From Rhodomicrobium udaipurense JA643 (GTDB lineage Bacteria > Pseudomonadota > Alphaproteobacteria > Rhizobiales > Rhodomicrobiaceae): a DNA stretch of 60,554 bases. A program made the translations under genes and the position numbers. Below the pieces are notes generated by a model. The model was not told where the DNA came from, made no database searches, and worked only from the letters and a program-made list of their open reading frames with translations. The stretch covers positions 1-60,554 of the forward strand of contig NZ_JFZJ01000008.1 in NCBI RefSeq assembly GCF_000636015.1, written 5' to 3'. This document shows positions 35,498 to 44,601 of this stretch, one piece after another. Position 1 is the first letter of the stretch. Every line of letters begins with the position of its first letter.

Positions 35498-35520
35498 AGC
35501 CCGCCGTTTGAAGGCGGGCT
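35498..35520 (-). terminator. Intrinsic terminator of the Pls-type gene
   Basis: An 8-bp stem (AGCCCGCC / GGCGGGCT) with a 7-base loop; on the minus strand it is followed by TTTTCC, a proper U tract. Between the ends of two convergent genes. Confidence 0.75.
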
Positions 35521-35544
35521 CCGATGCCCCGACGCGGTAAGCCG

Positions 35545-38500
35545 TCAAGCGGCGTTCGCATGCTCCAGGCTACGCTCGGCCGACACGCCACCGCCTTTCG
35601 CCTCAAGAACCGGCAGGCGTTGCAGTGCGTCTGCCCGAGGAACGGGTGAGGCCGGAATGCCAACCGAATACGATCCCGGCGTGAGCGTTTCGCCCTTCAT
35701 CAGCACCGACAGCGGCCCAAGCACCGCGCCCCGTTCCATGGACGTGCTGTAGAGCACAACGGCCATGTTCCCGACTGTGCACCCCTCGCCGATCACGAGT
35801 TTGTCAGCCTTCATCACGCGATCTTCGAAAAGATGCGTCTGAACGGTCGCGCCCAGATTGAGGGCAGCATGGTCGCGGATTTCCACGAGGTCGAATTCCG
35901 AGAACAGTGTCGTGTCCACGAACACCCATCGGCCGACTTTGCAGCCGAACAGCCCCAGGCACGGCCCGGCATACGGCGTCCCGAGAACCGGCTCCATGAT
36001 GTTGGCCGCAAGCGTCTCGAATACGCCGTTAATCACCTCCGTGAACCACACATAGCTCGACCACAGCGGCTTGATCACGGGATGGAACGTCCCCCGCAGC
36101 GCCACCTTCACCGCGGCGGCTGCAAACAGCAGCCCCAGCGCCGACGCGAAGGACAGCAGCGGACTGAACAGGACCGTTTCTTCGGGGGAATGCGAGTTGC
36201 GGATGGCAATCAGCGCATAGCAGAATGCGACGAGGGCCGCGCCGGAGAGCCATCCCGGCAGGCAGATGCGGAGGAGGTCGACGCAGGCGCGCGCGAACAC
36301 CATCGAACGCGACGGCTTGTAGGTCTTCGAATCCGCGAAAGAGCAGCTTGGTTGGACCACCGGCGGGGGCAATTCGAAGCCCGGCGAGCCGAGCCAGCGG
36401 CTGTTGGCCTCCAACGGCTCTTTCGTCTGGGGCGGTGTCGACAGGACGCCGACGAGGCTATCGTCGCCGATCGTTGTGCCGCCGGGGACGAAGGCGCTGT
36501 TGCCGACGAAGGTCCGCGCGCCGATGTTCACCGCCTCGATCGAAAGCGCACCGCGATGGATGCGGGCGCCTCCGACGATGCAGGCATCCGCCAGAAAGCT
36601 TCCGCCCTTCACGGTAAGGAGGTCCGGCGTAAACTGCATTACCGTCGATACCTCGACGCCCTTGCCGATCTTCGCGCCCAGCAGCCGCAGGACGGTCGGA
36701 AAGAACAGCGTTGAATAGAGCGGCTGAAGGATTTCGCGCGTGTTGTTCAGGAGATAGCTCAGGAACCAGTGCCGCAGATAGGTCAGGCTGCGCACCGAAT
36801 ATGTTCCGGGCCGTATCCTCCCCAGCACGACACGCTTCATCAGCACGGCGCAGGCGATGTACCACGCGACCGCTAGCGGCACCGCCACGAGAAGCGCGGC
36901 AGCGCCAACATACACCCCGTAGTTGATGAGGACGAGGGCCACGAGAGCGATCGGCGGGAGCAGCGCGACGATCAGGAAATAGCCCATGACATAGACGAGG
37001 GCGAGATGGATCAGTCCCCACACCGCCTCGCCGCCACGACGCGCCGTATTGGCTGGCGGCAGGTCGAAATCGGCCAGAGCCGCAGGCACGCCGCGCCACT
37101 TCACGTCGGACTGAAGGCGCGCGCCATCGATGAGGAGGGACATGTCGTCGAGCGCGGAACCCGCCGCCATCTCGACATTGAGACCAAGCGCGCAGTGCTG
37201 ACCGATGAAGCAGTTTTCGCCGATGGTGACGGGCGCGATGACGAGCATTCCGTCTTCAACACGGCAACCAAGGAACTGCGTTTCCGCGCCAATGCAAGCG
37301 CCGTCGCCGATGGAGATGAGATCGAAGGCCGAGCAATGCGCCGTCCCGATGACGCAGTTCTTGCCGACGCGCGCCCCCATCGCGCGAAAATAGAGGCTCA
37401 TCAGCGGCGAGCCAACGAACATGGACGACCAACTCAGGCTCTGGAACTTGCCTACGAACCACCAGCGAAAATAATACAGGCCCCAAAGCGGGTAGCGGCC
37501 GGGCTTGTATCGGCCAATCACGAGCCATTTCAAAATGATGCTCAGGGAGAGCATGGACGGCCAGATCAGGAACCCGGCCGCGGTCAGGATCAGCGCCGCA
37601 TCCTCGGCTGTGGTCGCGCCTTCATAGGCCGATTTGAGAACGAGCACGGTCAGCGTCACAGGCGCGCTCAGGACGAGGTAGTAAAGCGCGATCGAAAGCG
37701 TTTGCAGCCCCACGCAGAGCCAACGCTCCCAGGGCGGAACGAGTTTGAACGCGCGCAGGCTCGGCAATTCCTCTTGCGGACCTTCCCGGGATCGTTCATC
37801 GGGCGCAGGTTGCGCGTGGCCGCCGAGCGCCGCCGCGAGGGCGCGGATCGTGCGGTGTTGGTAGAGGTGGCGCACCGACACCGAGGGCAGTCCGAGGCGC
37901 TCGCGCATTTCGGTGGCGACGCGCGCCGCCAGCAGGGAATGGCCGCCGAGATCGAGAAAGAAGTCATCTTCGACCGACACCGACGTGACCCCGAGGCACG
38001 CCCCCCAGACCTCGGCGATCCCGCGCTCGAAGTCGGTTTCCGGCGCCACGATCTGCTGCTCGCCCTTCAGCAACGTCTGCGGCAGCGGAAGCTGCCTGCG
38101 GTCCACCTTGCCGCTCGTCATCAAGGGCAGTGCGTCGATCACGTCGAGATACTTCGGAACCATGTATTCCGGCACGCGGCGGCGCAGCAGGTCCGCAAGC
38201 TCGACACGGATTTCGCTGGTGATTTCCGCATTCGGCACAATGAATGCGCCGAGCTCCTTGGAGCCGTTCACGTCGAAAACATTCACCGACGAGGCCGCGA
38301 CCTGCGGATGGTCGAGAAGAACGGCTTCGATCTCCGGCAACTCGATCCTGAAGCCGCGAAGCTTGATCTGCCCGTCGATGCGTCCAAGGAAGTAGAGTTC
38401 TCCATCATACCCGAGCCGCACCAGATCGGACGTGCGGTAGAGCCGCCCGCGCGTGCCGGAGAGGCGATCGGGCAGGAAGCGCTCGGCTGTCTGGCTCGCG

Positions 38501-39600
38501 CGGTTGATGTAACCGGGCGATACGGCCGCGCCGCCGATGTATAGCTCGCCCTCCTCGCCGGGGCGCACCGGGTTGCCTCGTTCGTCGAGGACGTGGATCG
38601 CGTAGCCGGGAATGGCGGTGCCGATGCTGACGGGTTGTCCCGCTACACATTCCGCGAGCGTTGCCACCACCGTCGCCTCGGTCGGGCCGTAGGTATTCAG
38701 CATGCGACGGCCGGGCTTAGCCCAGCGGTTGACGAGATCGGGCGGGCAAGCTTCGCCGCCGAGCACGAGAAGCCGCACGTTCGGCAGATCGCGGGGGATC
38801 ATCGCGAGAAACGACGGCACGGTCGAGAAGTAGGAGACGCCCTCCTGCTCGATGAAGTCGGCCGCATCGGACGGGGAGCGGCCGATGTCCTCCGTCGGGA
38901 TGACGAGCGTCGCACCGGTTGAAAAGGCCGCCCAGATTTCTTCGACCGAAGCATCGAATGCCACCGAAAATCCCTGATAGATCCGGTCGCTTTTCTTGAT
39001 GCCGTAGCTGGCTTTCATCGCCTTGACGAAGGCCAGCGCATTCTTGTGCGTGATCTTCACGCCCTTCGGCCGCCCGGTCGAGCCCGAGGTGTAAATGGCG
39101 TAGGCCGCGCTTGTCGGCCGCACCGGAACTGGCGCAAGGCGAGCGGCCCGGATGCGCCGACGCGCCGCGCGTTCTTCATCTGCGTCGAGGAGCAGCCACT
39201 CGACGCTGTCGATGCTGTCCGCGATCTCGCGCCCCAAGGTGCCTTCGGACAGCACCAGCGACACGCGCGCGTCCTCGCAGATATCGACAATCCTTTCGGC
39301 GGGAAACTTCGGGTCCAGCGGCACGTAACCCGCCCCCGCTTTCAACACGCCGAGGATCGCGGCGAAAAGATTCACCGACTTCCGGAAGTATATCCCGACG
39401 AGGCTCCCCGGCTTCACGCCCTTGTCGATGCAGCGGCGGGCAATCTTGGACGAGAGTCTGTCAAGCTGTGAATATGTGAGCGAAACGCTGTCGCATTTTA
39501 CGGCAACGCTGTGTGGCCATCTCTTCGCCTGCTGTTCGAATACGTGATGCAAGAGCATCGGTCTGCGCATTCGATCGTAAAGCAAATGTCTTCTCGCCAT
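35545..39600 (-). CDS. Pls-type nonribosomal peptide synthetase (poly-amino-acid synthetase)
   Basis: 1351 residues from ATG 39600, with GGGAG nine bases upstream; an open frame to 39702 lacks a site. Residues about 20-500 form an adenylation domain: YTSGSTGRPKG near 170, FSVAFDASVEEIWAAF near 210, NTYGPTEATV near 302, YRTSDLVRLG, and the catalytic lysine in TSGKVDRRQL near 498. A carrier domain follows with its serine in FLDLGGHSLL (about residue 555). The rest is not a condensation domain: three hexapeptide-repeat-like modules (ARVGKNCVIGTAHCSAFDLI; AKIGKGVEVSTVMQ; CKVGRWVFVDTTLFSEFDLV) are separated by about six membrane helices. This A-T-TM layout is that of epsilon-poly-L-lysine synthetase. 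By hand alignment to GrsA the selectivity residues read D-A-E-S-V-G-T-V-V-K; the Glu suggests a basic amino acid. The product is unproven. Confidence 0.88.
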   Translation of the reverse strand: MARRHLLYDRMRRPMLLHHVFEQQAKRWPHSVAVKCDSVSLTYSQLDRLSSKIARRCIDKGVKPGSLVGIYFRKSVNLFAAILGVLKAGAGYVPLDPKFPAERIVDICEDARVSLVLSEGTLGREIADSIDSVEWLLLDADEERAARRRIRAARLAPVPVRPTSAAYAIYTSGSTGRPKGVKITHKNALAFVKAMKASYGIKKSDRIYQGFSVAFDASVEEIWAAFSTGATLVIPTEDIGRSPSDAADFIEQEGVSYFSTVPSFLAMIPRDLPNVRLLVLGGEACPPDLVNRWAKPGRRMLNTYGPTEATVVATLAECVAGQPVSIGTAIPGYAIHVLDERGNPVRPGEEGELYIGGAAVSPGYINRASQTAERFLPDRLSGTRGRLYRTSDLVRLGYDGELYFLGRIDGQIKLRGFRIELPEIEAVLLDHPQVAASSVNVFDVNGSKELGAFIVPNAEITSEIRVELADLLRRRVPEYMVPKYLDVIDALPLMTSGKVDRRQLPLPQTLLKGEQQIVAPETDFERGIAEVWGACLGVTSVSVEDDFFLDLGGHSLLAARVATEMRERLGLPSVSVRHLYQHRTIRALAAALGGHAQPAPDERSREGPQEELPSLRAFKLVPPWERWLCVGLQTLSIALYYLVLSAPVTLTVLVLKSAYEGATTAEDAALILTAAGFLIWPSMLSLSIILKWLVIGRYKPGRYPLWGLYYFRWWFVGKFQSLSWSSMFVGSPLMSLYFRAMGARVGKNCVIGTAHCSAFDLISIGDGACIGAETQFLGCRVEDGMLVIAPVTIGENCFIGQHCALGLNVEMAAGSALDDMSLLIDGARLQSDVKWRGVPAALADFDLPPANTARRGGEAVWGLIHLALVYVMGYFLIVALLPPIALVALVLINYGVYVGAAALLVAVPLAVAWYIACAVLMKRVVLGRIRPGTYSVRSLTYLRHWFLSYLLNNTREILQPLYSTLFFPTVLRLLGAKIGKGVEVSTVMQFTPDLLTVKGGSFLADACIVGGARIHRGALSIEAVNIGARTFVGNSAFVPGGTTIGDDSLVGVLSTPPQTKEPLEANSRWLGSPGFELPPPVVQPSCSFADSKTYKPSRSMVFARACVDLLRICLPGWLSGAALVAFCYALIAIRNSHSPEETVLFSPLLSFASALGLLFAAAAVKVALRGTFHPVIKPLWSSYVWFTEVINGVFETLAANIMEPVLGTPYAGPCLGLFGCKVGRWVFVDTTLFSEFDLVEIRDHAALNLGATVQTHLFEDRVMKADKLVIGEGCTVGNMAVVLYSTSMERGAVLGPLSVLMKGETLTPGSYSVGIPASPVPRADALQRLPVLEAKGGGVSAERSLEHANAA

Positions 39601-40161
39601 CGTTCGGCTCCCGCGTACGCGCAACGCTGCGCTCCGGTTCAGGTCGAGCTTTAAGGGTCTATGAAAAATGTCTCGTTGGCCGGCGAGCCGGGCGGTGTCC
39701 ACCTCGCTAAGCGAGGCCCGCCATCTCAGATGCAGAGCGCCTGATAGGTTTCCCGCCGGATGGCAAGGCAGGCTCCGTTGCGAAAGCCCGGGACAGAGCT
39801 TCTAATTCCAACTCGGAAAGTAACGATCCGGTTTTCTTTTGGCGATGTGCATTTCATGGGATTCGCGTTCACTCATCAACTTTTATAATCTGACTTATAG
39901 TGCAAAGATATGAATGCACATCTAAGATGATGTTTTTCCATTATATGAATTGCTTATAGAGAGTTATCCAATGCATTAGCGCCCCAATTATTTGTATTGA
40001 AGAAACCTTCAGACGGACGGCGCAGCCGCTCGCGATCTATGCCGCGCGTTTTGTCCGTTTTCCGCAATCGTCGCGCGGGTGCCTTGCTTTCCGCGTTTGC
40101 GCTTCCTAAAACCATTCAAGAGAACAAGCGCGCTCGCCAGCCCGAGCGGAACGGACCGATC
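39601..40161. promoter_or_regulatory. Divergent intergenic region between the Pls-type gene and leuC
   Basis: 561 bases without a convincing gene. 39830-40005 is markedly AT-rich against its surroundings, the lowest-GC stretch I notice in the window. Within it, GATGTGCAT (39844-39852) and ATGCACATC form a spaced 9-bp inverted repeat, a possible operator. No canonical promoter could be fixed with confidence. The gene starts on both sides point away from it, so both promoters are likely here. Confidence 0.5.
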
Positions 40162-41568
40162 ATGGCAAAGACACTTTACGATAAAATCTGGGACGATCAC
40201 GTCGTTGAAACGCAGGCGGACGGCACGAGCCTTCTCTATATCGACCGCCACCTCGTGCATGAGGTGACGAGCCCGCAGGCGTTCGAGGGGCTTCGCACTG
40301 CTGGACGCCGCGTTCGCGCGCCGCAGAAGACGCTGGCGGTTGTGGATCACAACGTGCCGACGACGGACCGCAGCCACGGCATCGACGACCCGGAAGCAGC
40401 CCTTCAGGTGCAGACGCTCGGCGAGAACTGCGCTGAATTCGGCATCGAATATTATAATGAACTCGACAAGCGCCAGGGCGTCGTCCACATCGTCGGCCCG
40501 GAACAGGGCTTCACGCTCCCCGGCACGACCATCGTCTGCGGCGACAGCCATACCTCGACGCATGGCGCTTTCGGCTCGCTCGCGCACGGCATCGGCACGT
40601 CCGAAGTTGAGCATGTGCTCGCCACGCAGACGCTGATCCAGAAAAAAGCGAAGAACATGCGCGTGACGGTCGACGGCATTTTGCCGGACGGCGTGACCGC
40701 GAAGGACATCATCCTCGCCATCATCGGCGAGATCGGCACCGCGGGCGGCACGGGCTATGTCATCGAATATGCGGGCGAGGCCATCCGCGCGCTGTCGATG
40801 GAAGGCCGCATGACGGTCTGCAACATGTCGATCGAGGCGGGCGCACGTGCCGGACTCGTCGCGCCGGACGAGAAGACGTTCGCCTATATCGCGGGCCGTC
40901 CGCGCGCGCCGAAGGGCGCCGCGTGGGAACTCGCGCGGAAATACTGGGAGACGCTGCCCTCCGATGAAGGCGCGCATTTCGACCGCGAAGTGAAGCTCGA
41001 CGCCGCCTCGCTGCCGCCCATCGTCACCTGGGGCACAAGCCCGGAAGACGTCGTGGCGATCACGGGCACCGTGCCCGATCCCGCGAAGGTCGCCGACGAA
41101 GGCAAGCGTGCCGCCGTATCCCGCGCCCTCGCGTATATGGGCCTTGAGCCGGGCGTGAAGATGACGGACATCGCCATCGACCGCGTGTTCATCGGCTCAT
41201 GTACGAACGGCCGCATCGAGGATCTGCGCGCAGCCGCCGCGATCGTTGAAGGCCGCCGCGTCGCCGAAACGGTGAGCGCCATGGTCGTGCCGGGCTCCGG
41301 CCTCGTGAAGGAGCAGGCCGAGGCGGAAGGGCTCGACCAGATCTTTCTCGCGGCAGGCTTCGAATGGCGCGAGCCGGGCTGCTCGATGTGCCTTGCGATG
41401 AATGCCGACAAGCTCAGCCCCGGTGAGCGCTGCGCCTCGACCTCGAACCGCAATTTCGAGGGACGGCAAGGCTTCAAGGGCCGCACGCATCTCGTCTCGC
41501 CAGCGATGGCGGCGGCGGCGGCGGTCGCGGGTCACTTTGTGGATGTGCGCGAGTTCGGCAAGAGCTGA
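40162..41568 (+). CDS. leuC: 3-isopropylmalate dehydratase large subunit
   Basis: 468 residues from ATG 40162 ([15 protein letters not shown]). An aconitase-family iron-sulfur enzyme that, with LeuD, converts 2- to 3-isopropylmalate in leucine synthesis. Cluster cysteines are in [13 protein letters not shown] and [37 protein letters not shown] and [13 protein letters not shown] are family landmarks. leuD and leuB are not in the window. A hairpin follows 16 bases after the stop. Confidence 0.97.
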   Translation: MAKTLYDKIWDDHVVETQADGTSLLYIDRHLVHEVTSPQAFEGLRTAGRRVRAPQKTLAVVDHNVPTTDRSHGIDDPEAALQVQTLGENCAEFGIEYYNELDKRQGVVHIVGPEQGFTLPGTTIVCGDSHTSTHGAFGSLAHGIGTSEVEHVLATQTLIQKKAKNMRVTVDGILPDGVTAKDIILAIIGEIGTAGGTGYVIEYAGEAIRALSMEGRMTVCNMSIEAGARAGLVAPDEKTFAYIAGRPRAPKGAAWELARKYWETLPSDEGAHFDREVKLDAASLPPIVTWGTSPEDVVAITGTVPDPAKVADEGKRAAVSRALAYMGLEPGVKMTDIAIDRVFIGSCTNGRIEDLRAAAAIVEGRRVAETVSAMVVPGSGLVKEQAEAEGLDQIFLAAGFEWREPGCSMCLAMNADKLSPGERCASTSNRNFEGRQGFKGRTHLVSPAMAAAAAVAGHFVDVREFGKS

Positions 41569-41584
41569 GCACGCTTCACCCAAG

Positions 41585-41621
41585 ACGATCCCGCGTTGTG
41601 GTCGACGCCGCGCGGGATCGT
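41585..41621 (+). terminator. Hairpin after leuC
   Basis: Exact 11-bp arms 41585-41595 (ACGATCCCGCG) and 41611-41621 around a 15-base loop, then AAACC. No T run, but placed directly after the gene. Confidence 0.5.
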
Positions 41622-42014
41622 AAACCATCAGGCGGATAGCGCTGGACGATAAGTCTCGCGTCTCTTAATGCGGGCGCGTTGTTGTTTACCGCTGACTTCT
41701 GAAAACGTTTCGGGCCGTATCTCATGCTGAAAGCGTCAATCGCTTTCACTTGAGCCAAAACGATTTTTGAAATCGAGGTACATCAAACGTAGCCCCGCGA
41801 AACGCCACTCAATCATCAAGACGCTTCGCTGCCCAACCTTTCCCGGCACTCGGGAATGGTCCGCCGTCCGTGAAGCGGTAGCGAAACAGCGCGCACATCC
41901 GTCTCAGTGCGCTTCTTCGGGCATCGAAACGATGCGTTTCATTCCCAATATCATTCCCATCTGGCATGCCAGAAGAGGTGCGCTTTTGCAAAGTCTTGAT
42001 ATGATTGAGAAATA
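41622..42014. other. Intergenic stretch leuC to tRNA-Arg
   Basis: About 390 bases with no convincing gene. A second hairpin lies at 41728-41748 (TGAAAGCG / CGCTTTCA, five-base loop). The rest shows nothing recognisable. Confidence 0.45.
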
Positions 42015-42091
42015 TGGCGATCCCGGGAGGGCTCGAACCTCCAACCCCCTGCTTAGAAGGCAGGTGCTCTGTCCTGTTGAGCTACGGGACC
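42015..42091 (-). tRNA. tRNA-Arg (anticodon TCT)
   Basis: 77 bases including an encoded CCA. The acceptor arms GGTCCCG and CGGGATC pair with one G-U; the anticodon stem CCTGC/GCAGG frames the loop CTTCTAA with TCT; the T loop is TTCGAGC. Reads AGA (and AGG by wobble). It lies divergent from nothing close by; no phage integrase or split copy is next to it. Confidence 0.95.
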
Positions 42092-42212
42092 CGCGCGGCA
42101 ACACTACCTGCGCTCGCGTATCCTGTAAATCGCCGGATTGGGATCGGCCACGCAAACGCTGCGTTTCGTGCTTGCACCCGCGCGTCAAGGGGACATTGAG
42201 GCGCGCCGGCTG

Positions 42213-43226
42213 TCAGTCGTGCGGCTGGAAACCTCGCGCCATTTTTCTGAATTCAGGCAAGTAATTCTCGCGCGCATCCTCGGGCGCCATGCCGAGCAGG
42301 CGGAAATAACCCCCCTTGCGTGCCGCGACGACAACCTGAAACAGGAGCGTGGGCCGCCCCGTGCCCCCGTTGATCCCTCGCCCGATCGCTTCCACAGCGT
42401 CGAGCCCGGCAATCTTCATTTCGCTCGTTTCAAGGAGCTGCTTGTCGCGAAATTGTTCGATGCCGTCGAAGGCGCGCCTGGAAAACGCGCCGATGTCCTC
42501 AACCGGCACGCGAGCGAGCGATGGCGCCACGAGAAACAGCGGCTGCGATCCGCGACCTCCGCTGGCGTGCGCCTTTTCAGCCCCCTTGAGACGGTATCCT
42601 TTCGTGGTGCCCAACAGAGACGGGTCTTCCTCGAACGGCCCGCTATACGACATCGAAAACAGCGGCTTGCCTTCCGCAGCTTTGGCACGAATCGTCGCCG
42701 ATGCGAGGATTGTTTCGATCTGAGGCTCCGTCACGACGCCCGACGAGAGCGCCGCGACCGGAATGTTTGCCGTCACCATGCCAGTCGCGCCGGCATCGCG
42801 GAAAATGAGGATGTATTTCGCGTAGTCTATGAGCGAGGTCGTTTTCTCGCCGCGAAAATAGATGTAGTCGCCGCCCCGCGAAGGCAGCAGATGCTGCGAG
42901 ACGCCGCTCACGCCCTGCGCCTTGAGACGCTCAGCCGCATTGCCGAGTTTGCTGAACTGCTCAAAGGCCACCAACGGCAGATCGGTGAGGATAAGCGATG
43001 TGCCGCTCGCTTCATGGACGAACCCCGCAAACCGCTCCGATGGCGCGAACGTTTCGTCCACCGCGAGCGCGATCCGGCTGCCGGGCGGTTGACGCAGCGT
43101 GTCCCGGCCGTAGCTTCGCGAATAGAAGCTGCAAACCGCAAACGAGAGCGCGACGGCGGCGCAAATCCATATAATCCAGTATTGCCGAGGCAGGCTGTCG
43201 GCGAGTTCCTGCCAAACTCCTGTCAT
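42213..43226 (-). CDS. Membrane-anchored protein of unknown function
   Basis: 337 residues from ATG 43226. One N-terminal membrane helix (YWIIWICAAVALSFAVCSFY, residues about 16-38) leads to a large soluble part, predicted periplasmic. No domain recognised; visible stretches include TSLILTDLPLVAFEQFSKLG, QHLLPSRGGDYIYFRGEKTT and a long mixed alpha/beta body. The end RKMARGFQPHD is basic. It lies downstream of gph in the same direction but separated by 102 bases. Between tRNA-Arg and gph. Confidence 0.6.
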   Translation of the reverse strand: MTGVWQELADSLPRQYWIIWICAAVALSFAVCSFYSRSYGRDTLRQPPGSRIALAVDETFAPSERFAGFVHEASGTSLILTDLPLVAFEQFSKLGNAAERLKAQGVSGVSQHLLPSRGGDYIYFRGEKTTSLIDYAKYILIFRDAGATGMVTANIPVAALSSGVVTEPQIETILASATIRAKAAEGKPLFSMSYSGPFEEDPSLLGTTKGYRLKGAEKAHASGGRGSQPLFLVAPSLARVPVEDIGAFSRRAFDGIEQFRDKQLLETSEMKIAGLDAVEAIGRGINGGTGRPTLLFQVVVAARKGGYFRLLGMAPEDARENYLPEFRKMARGFQPHD

Positions 43227-43328
43227 TCTCAAAACCTGCGAGGGCCAAGGGAAAGGTTAGCTGATTTTTATAAAGCTAGCTTCCTGTCAAAAGGTCCGGT
43301 TACGCAACATGAATCGTGCTGCTCCCGC

Positions 43329-44066
43329 TCAAGTTTCGGATGACACGCGACCGAGAAGACGTTCCACCAGGTCTGGAAGCTCGGCAAAACTTTCGAGGAC
43401 TGCGTCTGCGCCGAGCGCGTCCGCAGGCACGGCCGCATAACCGAAGCGGACGGCAATCGCCGCAATGCCCGCTCCCCGTGCGGCTGCGATATCGGCCTCG
43501 CTGTCCCCGATCATCACCGCAAAGGGAACCCGGCCTCCTGCTTGTGCGACGAGTTGGGTAATATGGCGCGGGTCCGGCTTGTGGAACGGGAAGGTGTCGC
43601 GCCCCGCTGCGGCCTCGAAAAGCTCAGCGATGCCGAGTTCCGAAAGCAGCCGTGTCATCAGCCGCTCGGTCTTGTTGGTGCAGAGCGCGAGCTTTGCGCC
43701 ACGGCCGCGAAGCGAATGAGCGACGTCGAGGAAGCCCGGAAAGAGCGTCGTTTGCACGGCGATGCGCTGCTCGTAGAGGGCGACGAGCTGCTGCGCGAGA
43801 TGGTTCAGTTCGGCCTCATCGGCCGCTTCGCGCGTTTCGTCGAGAGCGGCCCGCAGCATCGCTTTCGCGCCATATCCGACGCCGTGACGGATGGCCGCCG
43901 GAGATGCCGTGGAAAAGCCTTGCGCCGCAAGTGCGACATTGGCCGCCTCGATCAGATCGCCGGCCGTATCGGCGATCGTTCCATCGAGATCGAAAACGAG
44001 TGTCGCGTTGCGAATGAGATTCCCCCGTGGCGAAACGGCAGCGTGCCGACGCGACGGTAACGCCAT
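43329..44066 (-). CDS. gph: Phosphoglycolate phosphatase-like HAD hydrolase
   Basis: 245 residues. HAD motif I LVFDLDGTIADTAGDLIEA, motif II LALCTNKTERL, lysine in FPFHKPDPRHI, motif IV MIGDSEADIAAARGAG and a helical cap between residues 30 and 90 (HGVGYGAKAMLRAAL). Family members clear 2-phosphoglycolate from DNA repair or photorespiration; the gene may act on another small phosphate ester. The first 18 residues are basic and unlike the family, so the start may be later. Confidence 0.85.
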   Translation of the reverse strand: MALPSRRHAAVSPRGNLIRNATLVFDLDGTIADTAGDLIEAANVALAAQGFSTASPAAIRHGVGYGAKAMLRAALDETREAADEAELNHLAQQLVALYEQRIAVQTTLFPGFLDVAHSLRGRGAKLALCTNKTERLMTRLLSELGIAELFEAAAGRDTFPFHKPDPRHITQLVAQAGGRVPFAVMIGDSEADIAAARGAGIAAIAVRFGYAAVPADALGADAVLESFAELPDLVERLLGRVSSET

Positions 44067-44282
44067 GACTCAGGCGAATCCATGCCACGAGGCGCTTTTC
44101 AAATGCCACCGTTCCGCATAGTGACCAAACTGCCACTCTACATTACAGAAAAACTGTTTTAACGCTGGAGAGCGAAAGCCCGCACTTGCTAAGCGCACAT
44201 GGCGCAACTTATAGTTGATAAACCGTATAATTATCCAGCCATTCCCGAGTATCAGTTCCAGATCTGGCGAGGTTTGAGTCAC

Positions 44283-44519
44283 ATGAATGCGCGCCGAAAA
44301 CAACTGTATCTTGCACACGTCATGACCGAAGACAGCATCGGGGAAACCGATGCTACGTATGATGACGATGTGGTGGATATGACGCCTCCCGAAGCGGCTG
44401 AATATATCGCCTCGCTTCTTTCATCGCTACGCCTCGTGGCGGCGAAATCGCAGTTCCGGCTGCTCGCCGATCTCATCTCCGTGGCGGAAGAAGAGGCTCG
44501 ATTTCATTGTCAGGCCTGA
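44283..44519 (+). CDS. Small conserved-looking protein of unknown function
   Basis: 78 residues if the ATG at 44283 is used, with GAGG 13 bases ahead; an alternative start at 44199 has no site. It starts MNARRKQLYLAHVMTEDSIG, then an acidic segment DATYDDDVVDMTPPEA and a helical end (AEYIASLLSSLRLVAAKSQF). No domain recognised. Alone between the divergent gph and the end of dprA. Confidence 0.5.
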   Translation: MNARRKQLYLAHVMTEDSIGETDATYDDDVVDMTPPEAAEYIASLLSSLRLVAAKSQFRLLADLISVAEEEARFHCQA

Positions 44520-44601
44520 GGGTTCGGGGCAATTGCGATCGCTTGAGCGACGACTACTATCGAAAATAAGTGTCTGCGCTCGAAAGGACGCGCGAGGCAC
44601 C

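Noticed and set aside
37006..38544. 512-codon open frame antisense to the Pls-type gene
   Set aside because: Mirror frame of a strongly supported synthetase.
39997..40161. Upstream in-frame extension of leuC (55 residues)
   Set aside because: Family proteins begin at [13 protein letters not shown]; the extension is basic and lies in promoter sequence.
42015..42091. tRNA-Arg as a phage attachment site
   Set aside because: No integrase, direct repeat or partial tRNA copy was seen near either phage block.
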